A stretch of 10,601 nt of DNA. Source: Gammaproteobacteria bacterium (GTDB lineage: Bacteria > Pseudomonadota > Gammaproteobacteria > Pseudomonadales > Azotimanducaceae). The stretch spans positions 1 through 10,601 of the forward strand of contig DMUF01000067.1 in assembly GCA_003476445.1 (NCBI GenBank), written 5' to 3'. Below, piece by piece: positions 1 to 5,701 of this stretch (its first letter is position 1; the number at the start of each line of letters is the position of its first letter). Made by a program: the position numbers and the translations under genes. The notes beneath the pieces were generated by a model. It worked only from the letters and a program-made list of their open reading frames with translations, searched no databases and was not told where the DNA came from.

Positions 1-761
1 GCGCGCCGCACTTCCTCGAACCGTGCGAGCAGGTCTTCCGGACGCAGGCGACGCTTGTCGGCGCCGCTGAAGTCCTGAATCACCCGCCCGCGGTGCATCA
101 TGATCAGGCGGTCGCCGTAGGTAACCGCCTGCTGCATGGAATGCGTGACCATGAGTGCCGTGAGTCCGTCGCGGGCTATGATCTGGTCGGTGATTCGTAC
201 CACCTGATCGGCGCTGCGAGGGTCGAGCGCTGCCGTGTGCTCATCAAGCAGCAACAGCTCCGGCCGACGCCAGGTAGCCATCAGCAGAGTAAGCGCCTGA
301 CGCTGGCCGCCGGAAAGACTGCCGATCACATTGTCGAGCCGGGACTCAAGGTTCATTCCCAGCCCACGCACCGCCTCGTGCATGGCGCCCCGCACGGAGG
401 CGGAGAGCACCGGACGTAACCCGCGTCCCAGCCCACGTCGGGCTGCGAGCGCCAGATTCTCCGCAATGGTGAGATTCGGCGCGGTGCCACTGAACGGATT
501 CTGAAACACCCGACCAATGAGGCGAGCACGCCGATGCTCGGGCCAGCGGGTGACATCCTGGTTCGCGATGCGGATCGTACCGATGTCGGGCAGAAAGGTA
601 CCGGCGACGGCGTTGAGCAGCGTGGATTTGCCCGATCCATTGGTGCCGATGACAACGACAAAAGACCCTGCTTCGATCGTGAGCGTTACACCCTGCAGCG
701 AGCGCACCTCGTTCGCAGTGCCCGCATTAAACGTCTTATGCAGATCAACGATCTCAAGCAT
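1..761 (-). CDS. ABC transporter ATP-binding protein, COG1101-like (C-terminus cut by window edge)
   Basis: This is the ATPase subunit that would power the permease encoded just upstream, working at the inner face of the cytoplasmic membrane. 253 codons are visible and the frame is still open at base 1. All nucleotide-binding motifs are present in order: Walker A GTNGSGKST (residues 39-47), Q-loop FQNP (Q87), signature LSGGQ (149-153), Walker B LLLLDE with catalytic E174, D-loop ALDP (178-181) and H-loop H207 in VTHSM. It should therefore be catalytically competent. Pairing with a COG4120 permease and a PF04392 binding protein places it in the COG1101 group, often annotated PhnK-like or as a LivF/amino-acid type ATPase. 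The ATG at 761-759 overlaps the permease stop by 8 bases, so translation is probably coupled; only a weak GGGA precedes it. The substrate is unknown; the nearest known system of this type is streptococcal tryptophan uptake, but that does not fix the substrate here. Confidence 0.93.
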   Translation of the reverse strand, partial: MLEIVDLHKTFNAGTANEVRSLQGVTLTIEAGSFVVVIGTNGSGKSTLLNAVAGTFLPDIGTIRIANQDVTRWPEHRRARLIGRVFQNPFSGTAPNLTIAENLALAARRGLGRGLRPVLSASVRGAMHEAVRGLGMNLESRLDNVIGSLSGGQRQALTLLMATWRRPELLLLDEHTAALDPRSADQVVRITDQIIARDGLTALMVTHSMQQAVTYGDRLIMMHRGRVIQDFSGADKRRLRPEDLLARFEEVRR

Positions 762-1683
762 GACGCGCGTCCCGTGAGCGCAGCCGCGCCAACACGCCGG
801 GGAACACCAGTGCGATGAAGACAAATATTGCGGTGATCAGCTTCAGGTAGTTGGGGTCGAGCCCCCAGCGCAGGGCCACGGCTACCATGAGCCGGAACAG
901 GATGGACCCGAGCACGGCACCCAGGAGCAGATAGACGAGTCGCGGGGAGCGCACCAGTGATTCACCGATGATCACGCTCGCGAGCCCCCAGACCAGCATA
1001 CCGATGCCCATCTGCACGTCGGCGAAACCCTGATACTGGGCGAGCAAGGCACCCGCAAGCGCGACCAGCCCGTTCGAGAGCGCGAGCCCGACGATAATGA
1101 GCCCGCTGTCACTGGCGCCCAGCGCCCGAATCATCTGCGCGTTGTCCCCCGTCGCACGCATCGCGGTACCGAGCTCCGTGCGAAAGAAGAAATAGAGCAG
1201 CGCGCTAACCACGCTTACGAACAGAAGAGTTCCCGCCAGTATGCCGAGATCTCCGACGTCCACATTCCAGCGACCGAGCATCACCGTCGTTCCGAACCCA
1301 AGCGCTTGCGCCGAGTCCGCGGCCCAGGTGGCAAGCGTCTCCGTTCCCATGAGCGGAATGTTGCTGCGGCCCATCACCCAGAGGTTGACCGAGTACAGCG
1401 CCGTCATGAGCAGAATGCCCGACAACAGCGCATTGATGTTGAAGCGGGTGTGCAACACGCCGGTGAGCGCCCCCGCAACCGCGCCACCCAGAGTCGCTAC
1501 GAGCGTCGCCGTCACCGGGTCCTGCCCGCCCACGATCAGCGCCGCAGCGATGGCGGCACCAAAGGTCACGGTGCCTTCAGCGGTCATATCCGGAAACGCG
1601 AAAATGCGAAAGCTGACGTACACGCCCAAGGCGAGCAGCCCGAGAATGCAGCCGATGGTGAGCGCACCCAGCAGAAGCGTCAT
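754..1683 (-). CDS. ABC transporter permease, COG4120-type
   Basis: Inner-membrane permease of 309 residues, the usual full length for this family. It is very hydrophobic, with about eight predicted membrane segments (for example near residues 3-25, 42-52, 60-76, 86-104, 147-168, 193-216, 228-241, 249-270 and 281-299). Family-type motifs are visible: PDMTAEGTVTFGAA near residues 31-44, GIGMLVWGLASVIIGE at 226-241 and GLDPNYLKLITA at 274-285, all characteristic of permeases paired with PF04392 binding proteins (BPD_transp_2 superfamily). The start ATG overlaps the stop of the upstream STAS-fusion gene by four bases (ATGA) and has a GAGGA ribosome binding site six bases before it (plus-strand 1690-1694). 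The stop overlaps the ATPase start by eight bases. What is transported is not evident from the sequence. Confidence 0.93.
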   Translation of the reverse strand: MTLLLGALTIGCILGLLALGVYVSFRIFAFPDMTAEGTVTFGAAIAAALIVGGQDPVTATLVATLGGAVAGALTGVLHTRFNINALLSGILLMTALYSVNLWVMGRSNIPLMGTETLATWAADSAQALGFGTTVMLGRWNVDVGDLGILAGTLLFVSVVSALLYFFFRTELGTAMRATGDNAQMIRALGASDSGLIIVGLALSNGLVALAGALLAQYQGFADVQMGIGMLVWGLASVIIGESLVRSPRLVYLLLGAVLGSILFRLMVAVALRWGLDPNYLKLITAIFVFIALVFPGVLARLRSRDARHA

Positions 1684-2951
1684 GACAGGTCCTCAGCGCT
1701 CAGAATGGGTGCGATCCAGCAGACGCCGCGCACCAGCCGACTTTCGAGCATCTGGCCCTCGCGATCATCTCCGAGGAGGTGCATCAGCGTTTCCGCAGGC
1801 GCGTGTTCGAACAGCGGTCGCAGGGTTTCGTTGAGATCCAGCGCGCCGTGAGGCAGAGGACGGAACCGATACACCGCTGCATGCACATGCCCCTGCACGC
1901 CATCACGGGCACCGAGCGGCCGGAGCAACTCTGCGTCAAGCCCGGACAGCACACCCGGGCGCGCGATCACACCAACGGCAACTACCGAAGCTCGCGCGTG
2001 CGCCGGCTCGCTCGTGAATGACAACCAGCGCCGCACGGTCGGAAATGCAAGCGGATCTTCCGCCGCCGCCACACTGCCGGGAGAAGACCGCAGCGTTGCA
2101 CCAATGAGCCCATCCGATTCGCCGAGCAGCACGACGCAGGCCGCATCGACGCCCGCCGCGGTCAGCGCCGCATCCGCCAGACTCGAAAGCGGAAAACCTG
2201 TACTGCCCACCGGGTTGCGCGCGGCATTCTCATTGCTCAATTCGGCCGGCTCGAACCGTACCTGCGCGCTGAAGTCGCCCTCGTAGCGCAATCCGTAGAG
2301 CGCCTGAACGACCGGCTCGAACGCGCCTGTGCTCACCAGACTATCGCACGTGTTGGAGCCGTCGCCAGGCAGCGCCACCGCGGCGCCCGCCACCGCGAGG
2401 TACTCGCCAAACCGCGTGCGACACTGCGCGTAATCTTCGCCGAATGCCCCAAGCCCAAGGCTCAAGGTCTGCGCGGTCACCGTCAGTGGTATGCACTGCT
2501 CTGCGCCATACCCGCCAGAACGGAGCGACGCGGGCGCGCCGAACGCGGCACCGCGCATACCACGCCCTTGCTGCCCGAAGACCGAGAGGCGCAACCCGTT
2601 GTGCTCGATCTCGCGCAACGGTTTGACCCCATCCGCCGCTGCCGGTGGTTCGGGCGGCATGAGCAGCGCGGTGAGGCCCGCAAGCTCAAGCACGCGCGCC
2701 ACATTGCCCACGACATCGGCGACCGAGAACACACCGGACACACTGCGGAACCGCTTATGCGCGGTAACGAGCACCCGCACGCCAAGCGAACTGATGTAGT
2801 CGACCTCAGCCATGCGCAACCGCACCTGGTGGCGACCTTGGCGAATCAGCTCATTCAACGCGGTGTCGAGCGTCTCCGACCAATGCCCGTCGAGGCGACC
2901 CGCCGCATGAACCTCCGTCAGATCGCCGACATGAACGGTTCTAAGTTCCAT
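1680..2951 (-). CDS. STAS domain fused to a large uncharacterised C-terminal region
   Basis: A 423-residue protein. Residues 1 to about 98 form a STAS domain of the SpoIIAA/RsbV type: the segment VDYISSLGVRVL (50-61) matches the phosphorylation loop, with S55 aligning best to the phosphorylated serine and S54 beside it. This suggests it can bind, and be phosphorylated by, a RsbW-like kinase such as the one encoded two genes upstream. A Pro/Ala-rich linker (about 99-110) leads to roughly 310 residues that I do not recognise. The region is Gly/Ala-rich and soluble-looking, with no membrane helix and no PP2C, HATPase, GGDEF, EAL or helix-turn-helix motif that I can see. It contains five cysteines (153, 177, 202, 272, 411). 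The gene sits between the binding-protein gene (3-base gap) and the permease gene (4-base overlap), so it is an integral member of the operon. It may couple transporter state to the partner switch, but that is inference. Confidence 0.88.
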   Translation of the reverse strand: MELRTVHVGDLTEVHAAGRLDGHWSETLDTALNELIRQGRHQVRLRMAEVDYISSLGVRVLVTAHKRFRSVSGVFSVADVVGNVARVLELAGLTALLMPPEPPAAADGVKPLREIEHNGLRLSVFGQQGRGMRGAAFGAPASLRSGGYGAEQCIPLTVTAQTLSLGLGAFGEDYAQCRTRFGEYLAVAGAAVALPGDGSNTCDSLVSTGAFEPVVQALYGLRYEGDFSAQVRFEPAELSNENAARNPVGSTGFPLSSLADAALTAAGVDAACVVLLGESDGLIGATLRSSPGSVAAAEDPLAFPTVRRWLSFTSEPAHARASVVAVGVIARPGVLSGLDAELLRPLGARDGVQGHVHAAVYRFRPLPHGALDLNETLRPLFEHAPAETLMHLLGDDREGQMLESRLVRGVCWIAPILSAEDLS

Positions 2952-2954
2952 GGC

Positions 2955-4013
2955 TCAGTTGCCCTTGGCGACGCGCACGTCCGGTTGCTTCCGCTCAACG
3001 CCGTCTTCAATGATCACGGCCGCGCTCTCGAGCAGTCCTTCCGGCAGCCGCCAGGGGGCGCCGATGCGTTTCAGCACATCAAGATTCAGCAGCAGCATCT
3101 CCGGCACCCGGTTCTCGGTCGGCACGGTTGCAGGATCGCGCCCCTCGAGGACGTCCGCCGCCAGCTGCCCGACCTCACGCCCGATCGCCGTGTAGTCGGC
3201 ACCGAGATCAAAGAGCGTGCCGCGCTGCACGTTGGGCGGAATGACGCTGAACACCGGGATGCCCGAGCGATCCGCGACCGCGACCAACGGATCTACGGCG
3301 GTGAGTACCAGCACATCGCCGGTGAGCATGAGCGCCTCTACGCCGCGCGACGTGAGGGAGGCTGCTGATTCAGCCACGTTGGACGCGGTCTCTGCGTTTG
3401 CTTCAAGCAGTTCGATGCCGTGTTCCGCACAGTACTTGCGCGCCCGCAGCGTATACGCCTCGGAATTCTGCTCCGACGTGTGCCAGACCAGACCAATGCG
3501 TTTCAGCCCCGGATTGAAGCGGCGCGCCAGGCTGATGGTTTCTTCAATGGATGCAAAGCTGCCGTACCCCGCCATGTGTGGGGGATGATCAAGCGGGTCG
3601 GTCGCGCTGATGCCAACCCCAAGCACGGTCGGATCAGTGACAATTCCATACACGTGGCGAACACGCCCGCCCTGATTGGCGTTAGCCACCGTCAGCAGCG
3701 ACGCTGTGCTGACCGTCACCACAAGATCCCAGGAGCCATCGGTCACGCGGCGGGCAATGTCATTCGCCGTCGGCATGTCTGCCTGCGCGTTGAAGAACTC
3801 CATATCGATAGTCGAGCCCTGAGTGAATCCGCGCTCGGCGAGCGCATCGCGCACGCCGGTCACGCCCTGGTCAAGCGCGGACTGCGGCGCCTGTTGCACG
3901 ATGGCAACGCGCGGCACGCGCTCCGCATCGGCCGTGCGCACACCCGGATCCATCGCCAACAGCAACGCGGACACAGCGACGATGAGGGCGAGAGGAAGCA
4001 GGAGTGGCTTCAA
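2955..4013 (-). CDS. ABC transporter substrate-binding protein, PF04392/COG2984 type
   Basis: Periplasmic ligand-binding subunit of 352 residues. The chosen start is TTG at 4013-4011, because it overlaps the stop of the upstream kinase gene as TTGA and gives a clean signal peptide: MK, then a hydrophobic core (about 3-21), then ADA at 28-30 as a likely signal peptidase I site. A TTG ten codons earlier (4043) is possible but puts an acidic stretch before the signal. There is no lipobox cysteine, so it is either free in the periplasm or held by an uncleaved N-terminal helix. The mature part begins with a first strand VPRVAIVQ and continues with features typical of the family: DLVVTVSTAS, VYGIVTDPTVLGV, RIGLVWHTSEQNSE, EALMLTGD, IPVFSVIPPNVQRG and ALGADYTAIGREVG-like LGADYTAIGREVG. 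It is a two-lobed periplasmic fold related to LacI/RbsB binding proteins. The ligand is unknown. It could deliver substrate, act as a sensor, or both. Confidence 0.9.
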   Translation of the reverse strand: MKPLLLPLALIVAVSALLLAMDPGVRTADAERVPRVAIVQQAPQSALDQGVTGVRDALAERGFTQGSTIDMEFFNAQADMPTANDIARRVTDGSWDLVVTVSTASLLTVANANQGGRVRHVYGIVTDPTVLGVGISATDPLDHPPHMAGYGSFASIEETISLARRFNPGLKRIGLVWHTSEQNSEAYTLRARKYCAEHGIELLEANAETASNVAESAASLTSRGVEALMLTGDVLVLTAVDPLVAVADRSGIPVFSVIPPNVQRGTLFDLGADYTAIGREVGQLAADVLEGRDPATVPTENRVPEMLLLNLDVLKRIGAPWRLPEGLLESAAVIIEDGVERKQPDVRVAKGN

Positions 4014-4429
4014 GCGTCGACCCGCTTCGACAGCGAGATGCAATTGTGCTCGCCGCGCCGCTCGTAGGTGACCTGGTCCATCATTTCCTTCACCAGGAAC
4101 ACGCCGAGCCCGCCCACCGGACGATCTTCAATATCAATGTCGAGATCGGGGACCGGCGCTTCGGCGAAGGGGTCGAAGGCAATACCGTCGTCCTTGAGGT
4201 CGACGCGCACCTCACCATCCGCAGCGGTGATGCGCATCTCCACCGTACGTGGCGTTGCTGACCCGGCGGAGCCGTGCATCGCCACATTCATGAAGAGCTC
4301 TTCGAGCGAAAGCTCAAACGGGAATTTCGCCTCTTCAGGCAACGCCGCGGACTGCCAGAACTCGCCCAGAAACGCCATGAGCGCATCGAGATGGGCAGGA
4401 TCCCCGGGCAATTCGAGACGCGCCTCCAT
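4010..4429 (-). CDS. RsbW-like anti-sigma factor / serine-protein kinase (HATPase_c_2)
   Basis: A 139-residue cytoplasmic GHKL-fold ATPase. In partner switching such a protein phosphorylates a STAS antagonist on serine and otherwise sequesters a sigma factor or other target. Visible motifs are the N-box EELFMNVAMHG (residues 44-53, with metal/ATP-binding N48), G1 box DDGIAFDP (80-87) and G2 box GGLGVFLVKEMMD (106-118). The size fits stand-alone RsbW/SpoIIAB proteins. The open frame extends upstream to 4636, but that part is an arginine-rich shadow of the preceding gene. The ATG at 4429 overlaps the STAS stop as TGATG and begins the conserved fold, so I chose it. It lies directly after a STAS gene, the classic antagonist/kinase pair, and the next gene starts inside its stop codon. 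Its target is not encoded in the window unless it is the STAS-fusion protein. Confidence 0.92.
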   Translation of the reverse strand: MEARLELPGDPAHLDALMAFLGEFWQSAALPEEAKFPFELSLEELFMNVAMHGSAGSATPRTVEMRITAADGEVRVDLKDDGIAFDPFAEAPVPDLDIDIEDRPVGGLGVFLVKEMMDQVTYERRGEHNCISLSKRVDA

Positions 4430-4782
4430 CAGCGCGCGACGCCAGCCTTGTCCAACGCCTCTTCGACGGTCGCGGCGACGGGAATGATGCGGTCGAAACC
4501 ACTCACGCCAAACACCTCGCGCACGGTCGGCATAAGGTTGCAGACCGAGAACGAGATGCCTGCGGATTTCGAAGCGCGCGCACCCACGAGAAAGACCCTG
4601 AGACCGGCGCTGGAAACATACTCGAGCGCTGCGCAATCAATGATGACTGCGGCGGGTTTGCTGCCTTCGCCGGCCAGGGCGCGGTCGACGTCTTCCTGAA
4701 ACCCCGCTGCCGCGCCGAAATCGAGGCGTCCTGCGGGGCGCACGATGGCAGCCGTGCCCTGCCGATCAATCGTCACATTCAT
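4429..4782 (-). CDS. STAS-domain anti-sigma factor antagonist (SpoIIAA/RsbV-like)
   Basis: A 117-residue single-domain STAS protein, the normal length for an anti-anti-sigma factor. It is expected to bind the RsbW-like kinase encoded next when unphosphorylated, and to be released once phosphorylated on serine. The key loop is ALEYVSSAGLRVFL (residues 52-65), with S58 aligning to the phosphorylated serine of SpoIIAA. The N-terminal strand motif AIVRPAGRLD (12-21) and the C-terminal helix EEALDKAG also fit. This is the first gene of the leftward operon. An AGGGGAA ribosome binding site lies about seven bases before the ATG, and a candidate -10 box is about 55 bases upstream. A phosphatase that would reactivate it is not visible in the window. 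Confidence 0.94.
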   Translation of the reverse strand: MNVTIDRQGTAAIVRPAGRLDFGAAAGFQEDVDRALAGEGSKPAAVIIDCAALEYVSSAGLRVFLVGARASKSAGISFSVCNLMPTVREVFGVSGFDRIIPVAATVEEALDKAGVAR

Positions 4783-4837
4783 CGCAAATTCCCCTAAAGC
4801 ATGAATAGCGGCGGCCGGTCGGCAGCCCTTCCCGCCG

Positions 4838-4843
4838 AGTATA
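4838..4843 (-). promoter_or_regulatory. Candidate -10 box (TATACT) for the leftward ABC/partner-switch operon
   Basis: Read on the minus strand the bases are TATACT, five of six matches to the sigma-70 consensus. They lie about 55 bases upstream of the first STAS start and would give a leader of roughly 50 bases ending in a good AGGGGAA ribosome binding site. The -35 position (TGGTAG at a 17-base spacing) is poor, so the promoter may need an activator or use another sigma factor. The inverted repeat at 4854-4864 falls in its spacer/-35 region. Confidence 0.45.
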
Positions 4844-4853
4844 CGGCAGCCCC

Positions 4854-4864
4854 GTAGGTCCTAC
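4854..4864. repeat. Perfect inverted repeat GTAGG-T-CCTAC, candidate operator
   Basis: Five-base arms separated by one base, located centrally in the divergent control region. It overlaps the spacer/-35 area of the candidate leftward promoter and lies about 45 bases upstream of the candidate rightward -10 box. The short spacing makes a protein-binding site (dimeric regulator) more plausible than an RNA hairpin. I do not recognise the regulator. Confidence 0.4.
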
Positions 4865-4908
4865 CATGTTCGCCCACGGTCACGGTCGCAAAGCAGCAAG
4901 CGGGACCG

Positions 4909-4914
4909 TATGAT
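4909..4914 (+). promoter_or_regulatory. Candidate -10 box (TATGAT) for the GPP34 gene
   Basis: TATGAT matches the sigma-70 consensus at five of six bases and would start transcription around 4921, leaving about 25 bases before the GTG start with its GGAGGGG ribosome binding site. The -35 position (TCGCAA at a 17-base spacing) is weak. Two tandem CACGGT hexamers (4875-4886) lie immediately upstream. If this box is real, the upstream ATG pair at 4910-4915 cannot be the start, because it overlaps the promoter. Confidence 0.4.
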
Positions 4915-4933
4915 GAACGCATTCCACGCACGC

Positions 4934-4940
4934 GGAGGGG
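4934..4940 (+). promoter_or_regulatory. Strong ribosome binding site GGAGGGG that decides the GPP34 start
   Basis: GGAGGGG ends five bases before the GTG at 4946. No comparable site precedes the in-frame ATGs at 4910 or 4913. The protein from this GTG begins exactly where the GPP34 domain normally begins (MLDLTEEIVLLAV). Confidence 0.75.
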
Positions 4941-4945
4941 ATGAC

Positions 4946-5596
4946 GTGCTTGACCTGACAGAAGAAATCGTACTGCTGGCGGTAAAAGATGATGGCGGTA
5001 TTGCCCACACGGCGGGCACGCTCGACTTCACGCTCTGCATCGTTGGCGCCTGCCTTGTTGATCTGAACGGACGCGGACGCATCGACATGGACCTGGACGC
5101 GATCCATGTGCTGTCGAGCGATCTGACCGGACGACCCTATCTCGACGCGGTGCTGAAACGTCTCGACGGGGCTGAAGAAATGCCGGTCAACGACCAGCTG
5201 CTCGATCTCAGCGCCATGAGCGGCGAGCTTGTGAGTCTCACCATCAATTCGCTCGTGTCGCGAGGCATTCTCTCGCGGGAAGAGCGGCGCCTGCTGTGGG
5301 TGCTCAAAACTCGCCGCTACCCGGTCATCGACGGGCGCGAGCAGACCGAGGCGAAGCTGCGCATCGTAAACCTGCTGCTGAGTGAGGACCTGCCCTCACC
5401 CCACGACAGCGTGCTGATCGGGCTCGCCCACGCAGGCGGACTACTGCAGGGTTTTCTGTCATCGAGCGAGGTCGCACGCCTCGAGGAGCGCCTGATGAAG
5501 ATCGGCAATCTCGACCTCATCGCACGCGCTGTAGAGCACGCCATTGCAGACGAACACGAACGCATTGCGCAGGCGCTGCTGACACCGACGTACTGA
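4946..5596 (+). CDS. GPP34 (GOLPH3/Vps74-like) domain protein
   Basis: A 216-residue protein spanning one whole GPP34 domain (PF05719), the family of eukaryotic Golgi phosphoprotein 3, whose members bind phosphoinositides and retain membrane enzymes. The bacterial role is largely undefined. Hallmarks include the N-terminal helix LTEEIVLLAVKDDGG (residues 4-18), the strand/turn GACLVDLNGRGRIDM, then IHVLSSDLTGRPYLDAVLKRL (53-73) and the C-terminal half RYPVIDGREQTEAKLRI (124-140) followed by DSVLIGLAHAGGLLQGFL (154-171). The last block parallels the GOLPH3 segment with RTLALLVLAH and VLENVF. No signal peptide or membrane helix is visible, so it is probably cytoplasmic or peripheral to the membrane. 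The start is GTG, supported by the GGAGGGG site. It is divergent from the partner-switch operon and 105 bases ahead of wspA, so it may be the first gene of the Wsp transcript. A role in membrane placement of the receptor array is speculation. Confidence 0.85.
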   Translation: MLDLTEEIVLLAVKDDGGIAHTAGTLDFTLCIVGACLVDLNGRGRIDMDLDAIHVLSSDLTGRPYLDAVLKRLDGAEEMPVNDQLLDLSAMSGELVSLTINSLVSRGILSREERRLLWVLKTRRYPVIDGREQTEAKLRIVNLLLSEDLPSPHDSVLIGLAHAGGLLQGFLSSSEVARLEERLMKIGNLDLIARAVEHAIADEHERIAQALLTPTY

Positions 5597-5701
5597 CAAT
5601 TGGACGACTGATGGCGGGACCCGGGCTTCGCGAGGGCAAAGCCCAGGGGCCTTATCTCGAAGCTCTGATCCCGCCGGCAACCGCCTCTGGAGTGCGCGAG
5701 C
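5597..5701 (+). other. Leader between GPP34 gene and wspA with nested inverted repeats
   Basis: An outer stem GGCGGGA (5613-5619) pairs with TCCCGCC (5669-5675). Inside it CCCGGGCTT (5620-5628) pairs with AAGCCC-A-GGG (5639-5648, one bulged A), and a small CTT/AAG hairpin (5651-5662) could complete a three-way junction. There is no U-run directly after the strong inner stem, so a simple intrinsic terminator is not supported. Possible roles are an RNA leader, an attenuator or a processing site. The wspA ribosome binding site GGAG (5689-5692) lies just beyond the outer stem. No match to the conserved core of a c-di-GMP riboswitch was evident. Confidence 0.4.

Noticed and set aside
2568..3368. 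A 266-codon plus-strand open frame across the STAS-fusion and binding-protein genes
   Set aside because: Arg/His/Gln-rich translation without recognisable domain. It runs antisense to two well-supported genes and is a common artefact of GC-rich DNA.
4430..4636. N-terminal extension of 69 codons on the RsbW-like kinase
   Set aside because: The extension is Arg-rich and lies entirely inside the upstream STAS gene in another frame. The ATG at 4429 in a TGATG overlap gives the normal family length.
5594..5605. FleQ-like box around the TGACAATTGGAC segment at the end of the GPP34 gene
   Set aside because: Only the central CAATTG is palindromic. It does not fit the FleQ consensus well and overlaps the stop codon.
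5597..5701. c-di-GMP (GEMM) riboswitch before wspA
   Set aside because: A GGGCAAA-like stretch caught the eye, but the GAAA tetraloop, its receptor and the conserved junction bases of the known class are not there. It is kept only as a structured leader.
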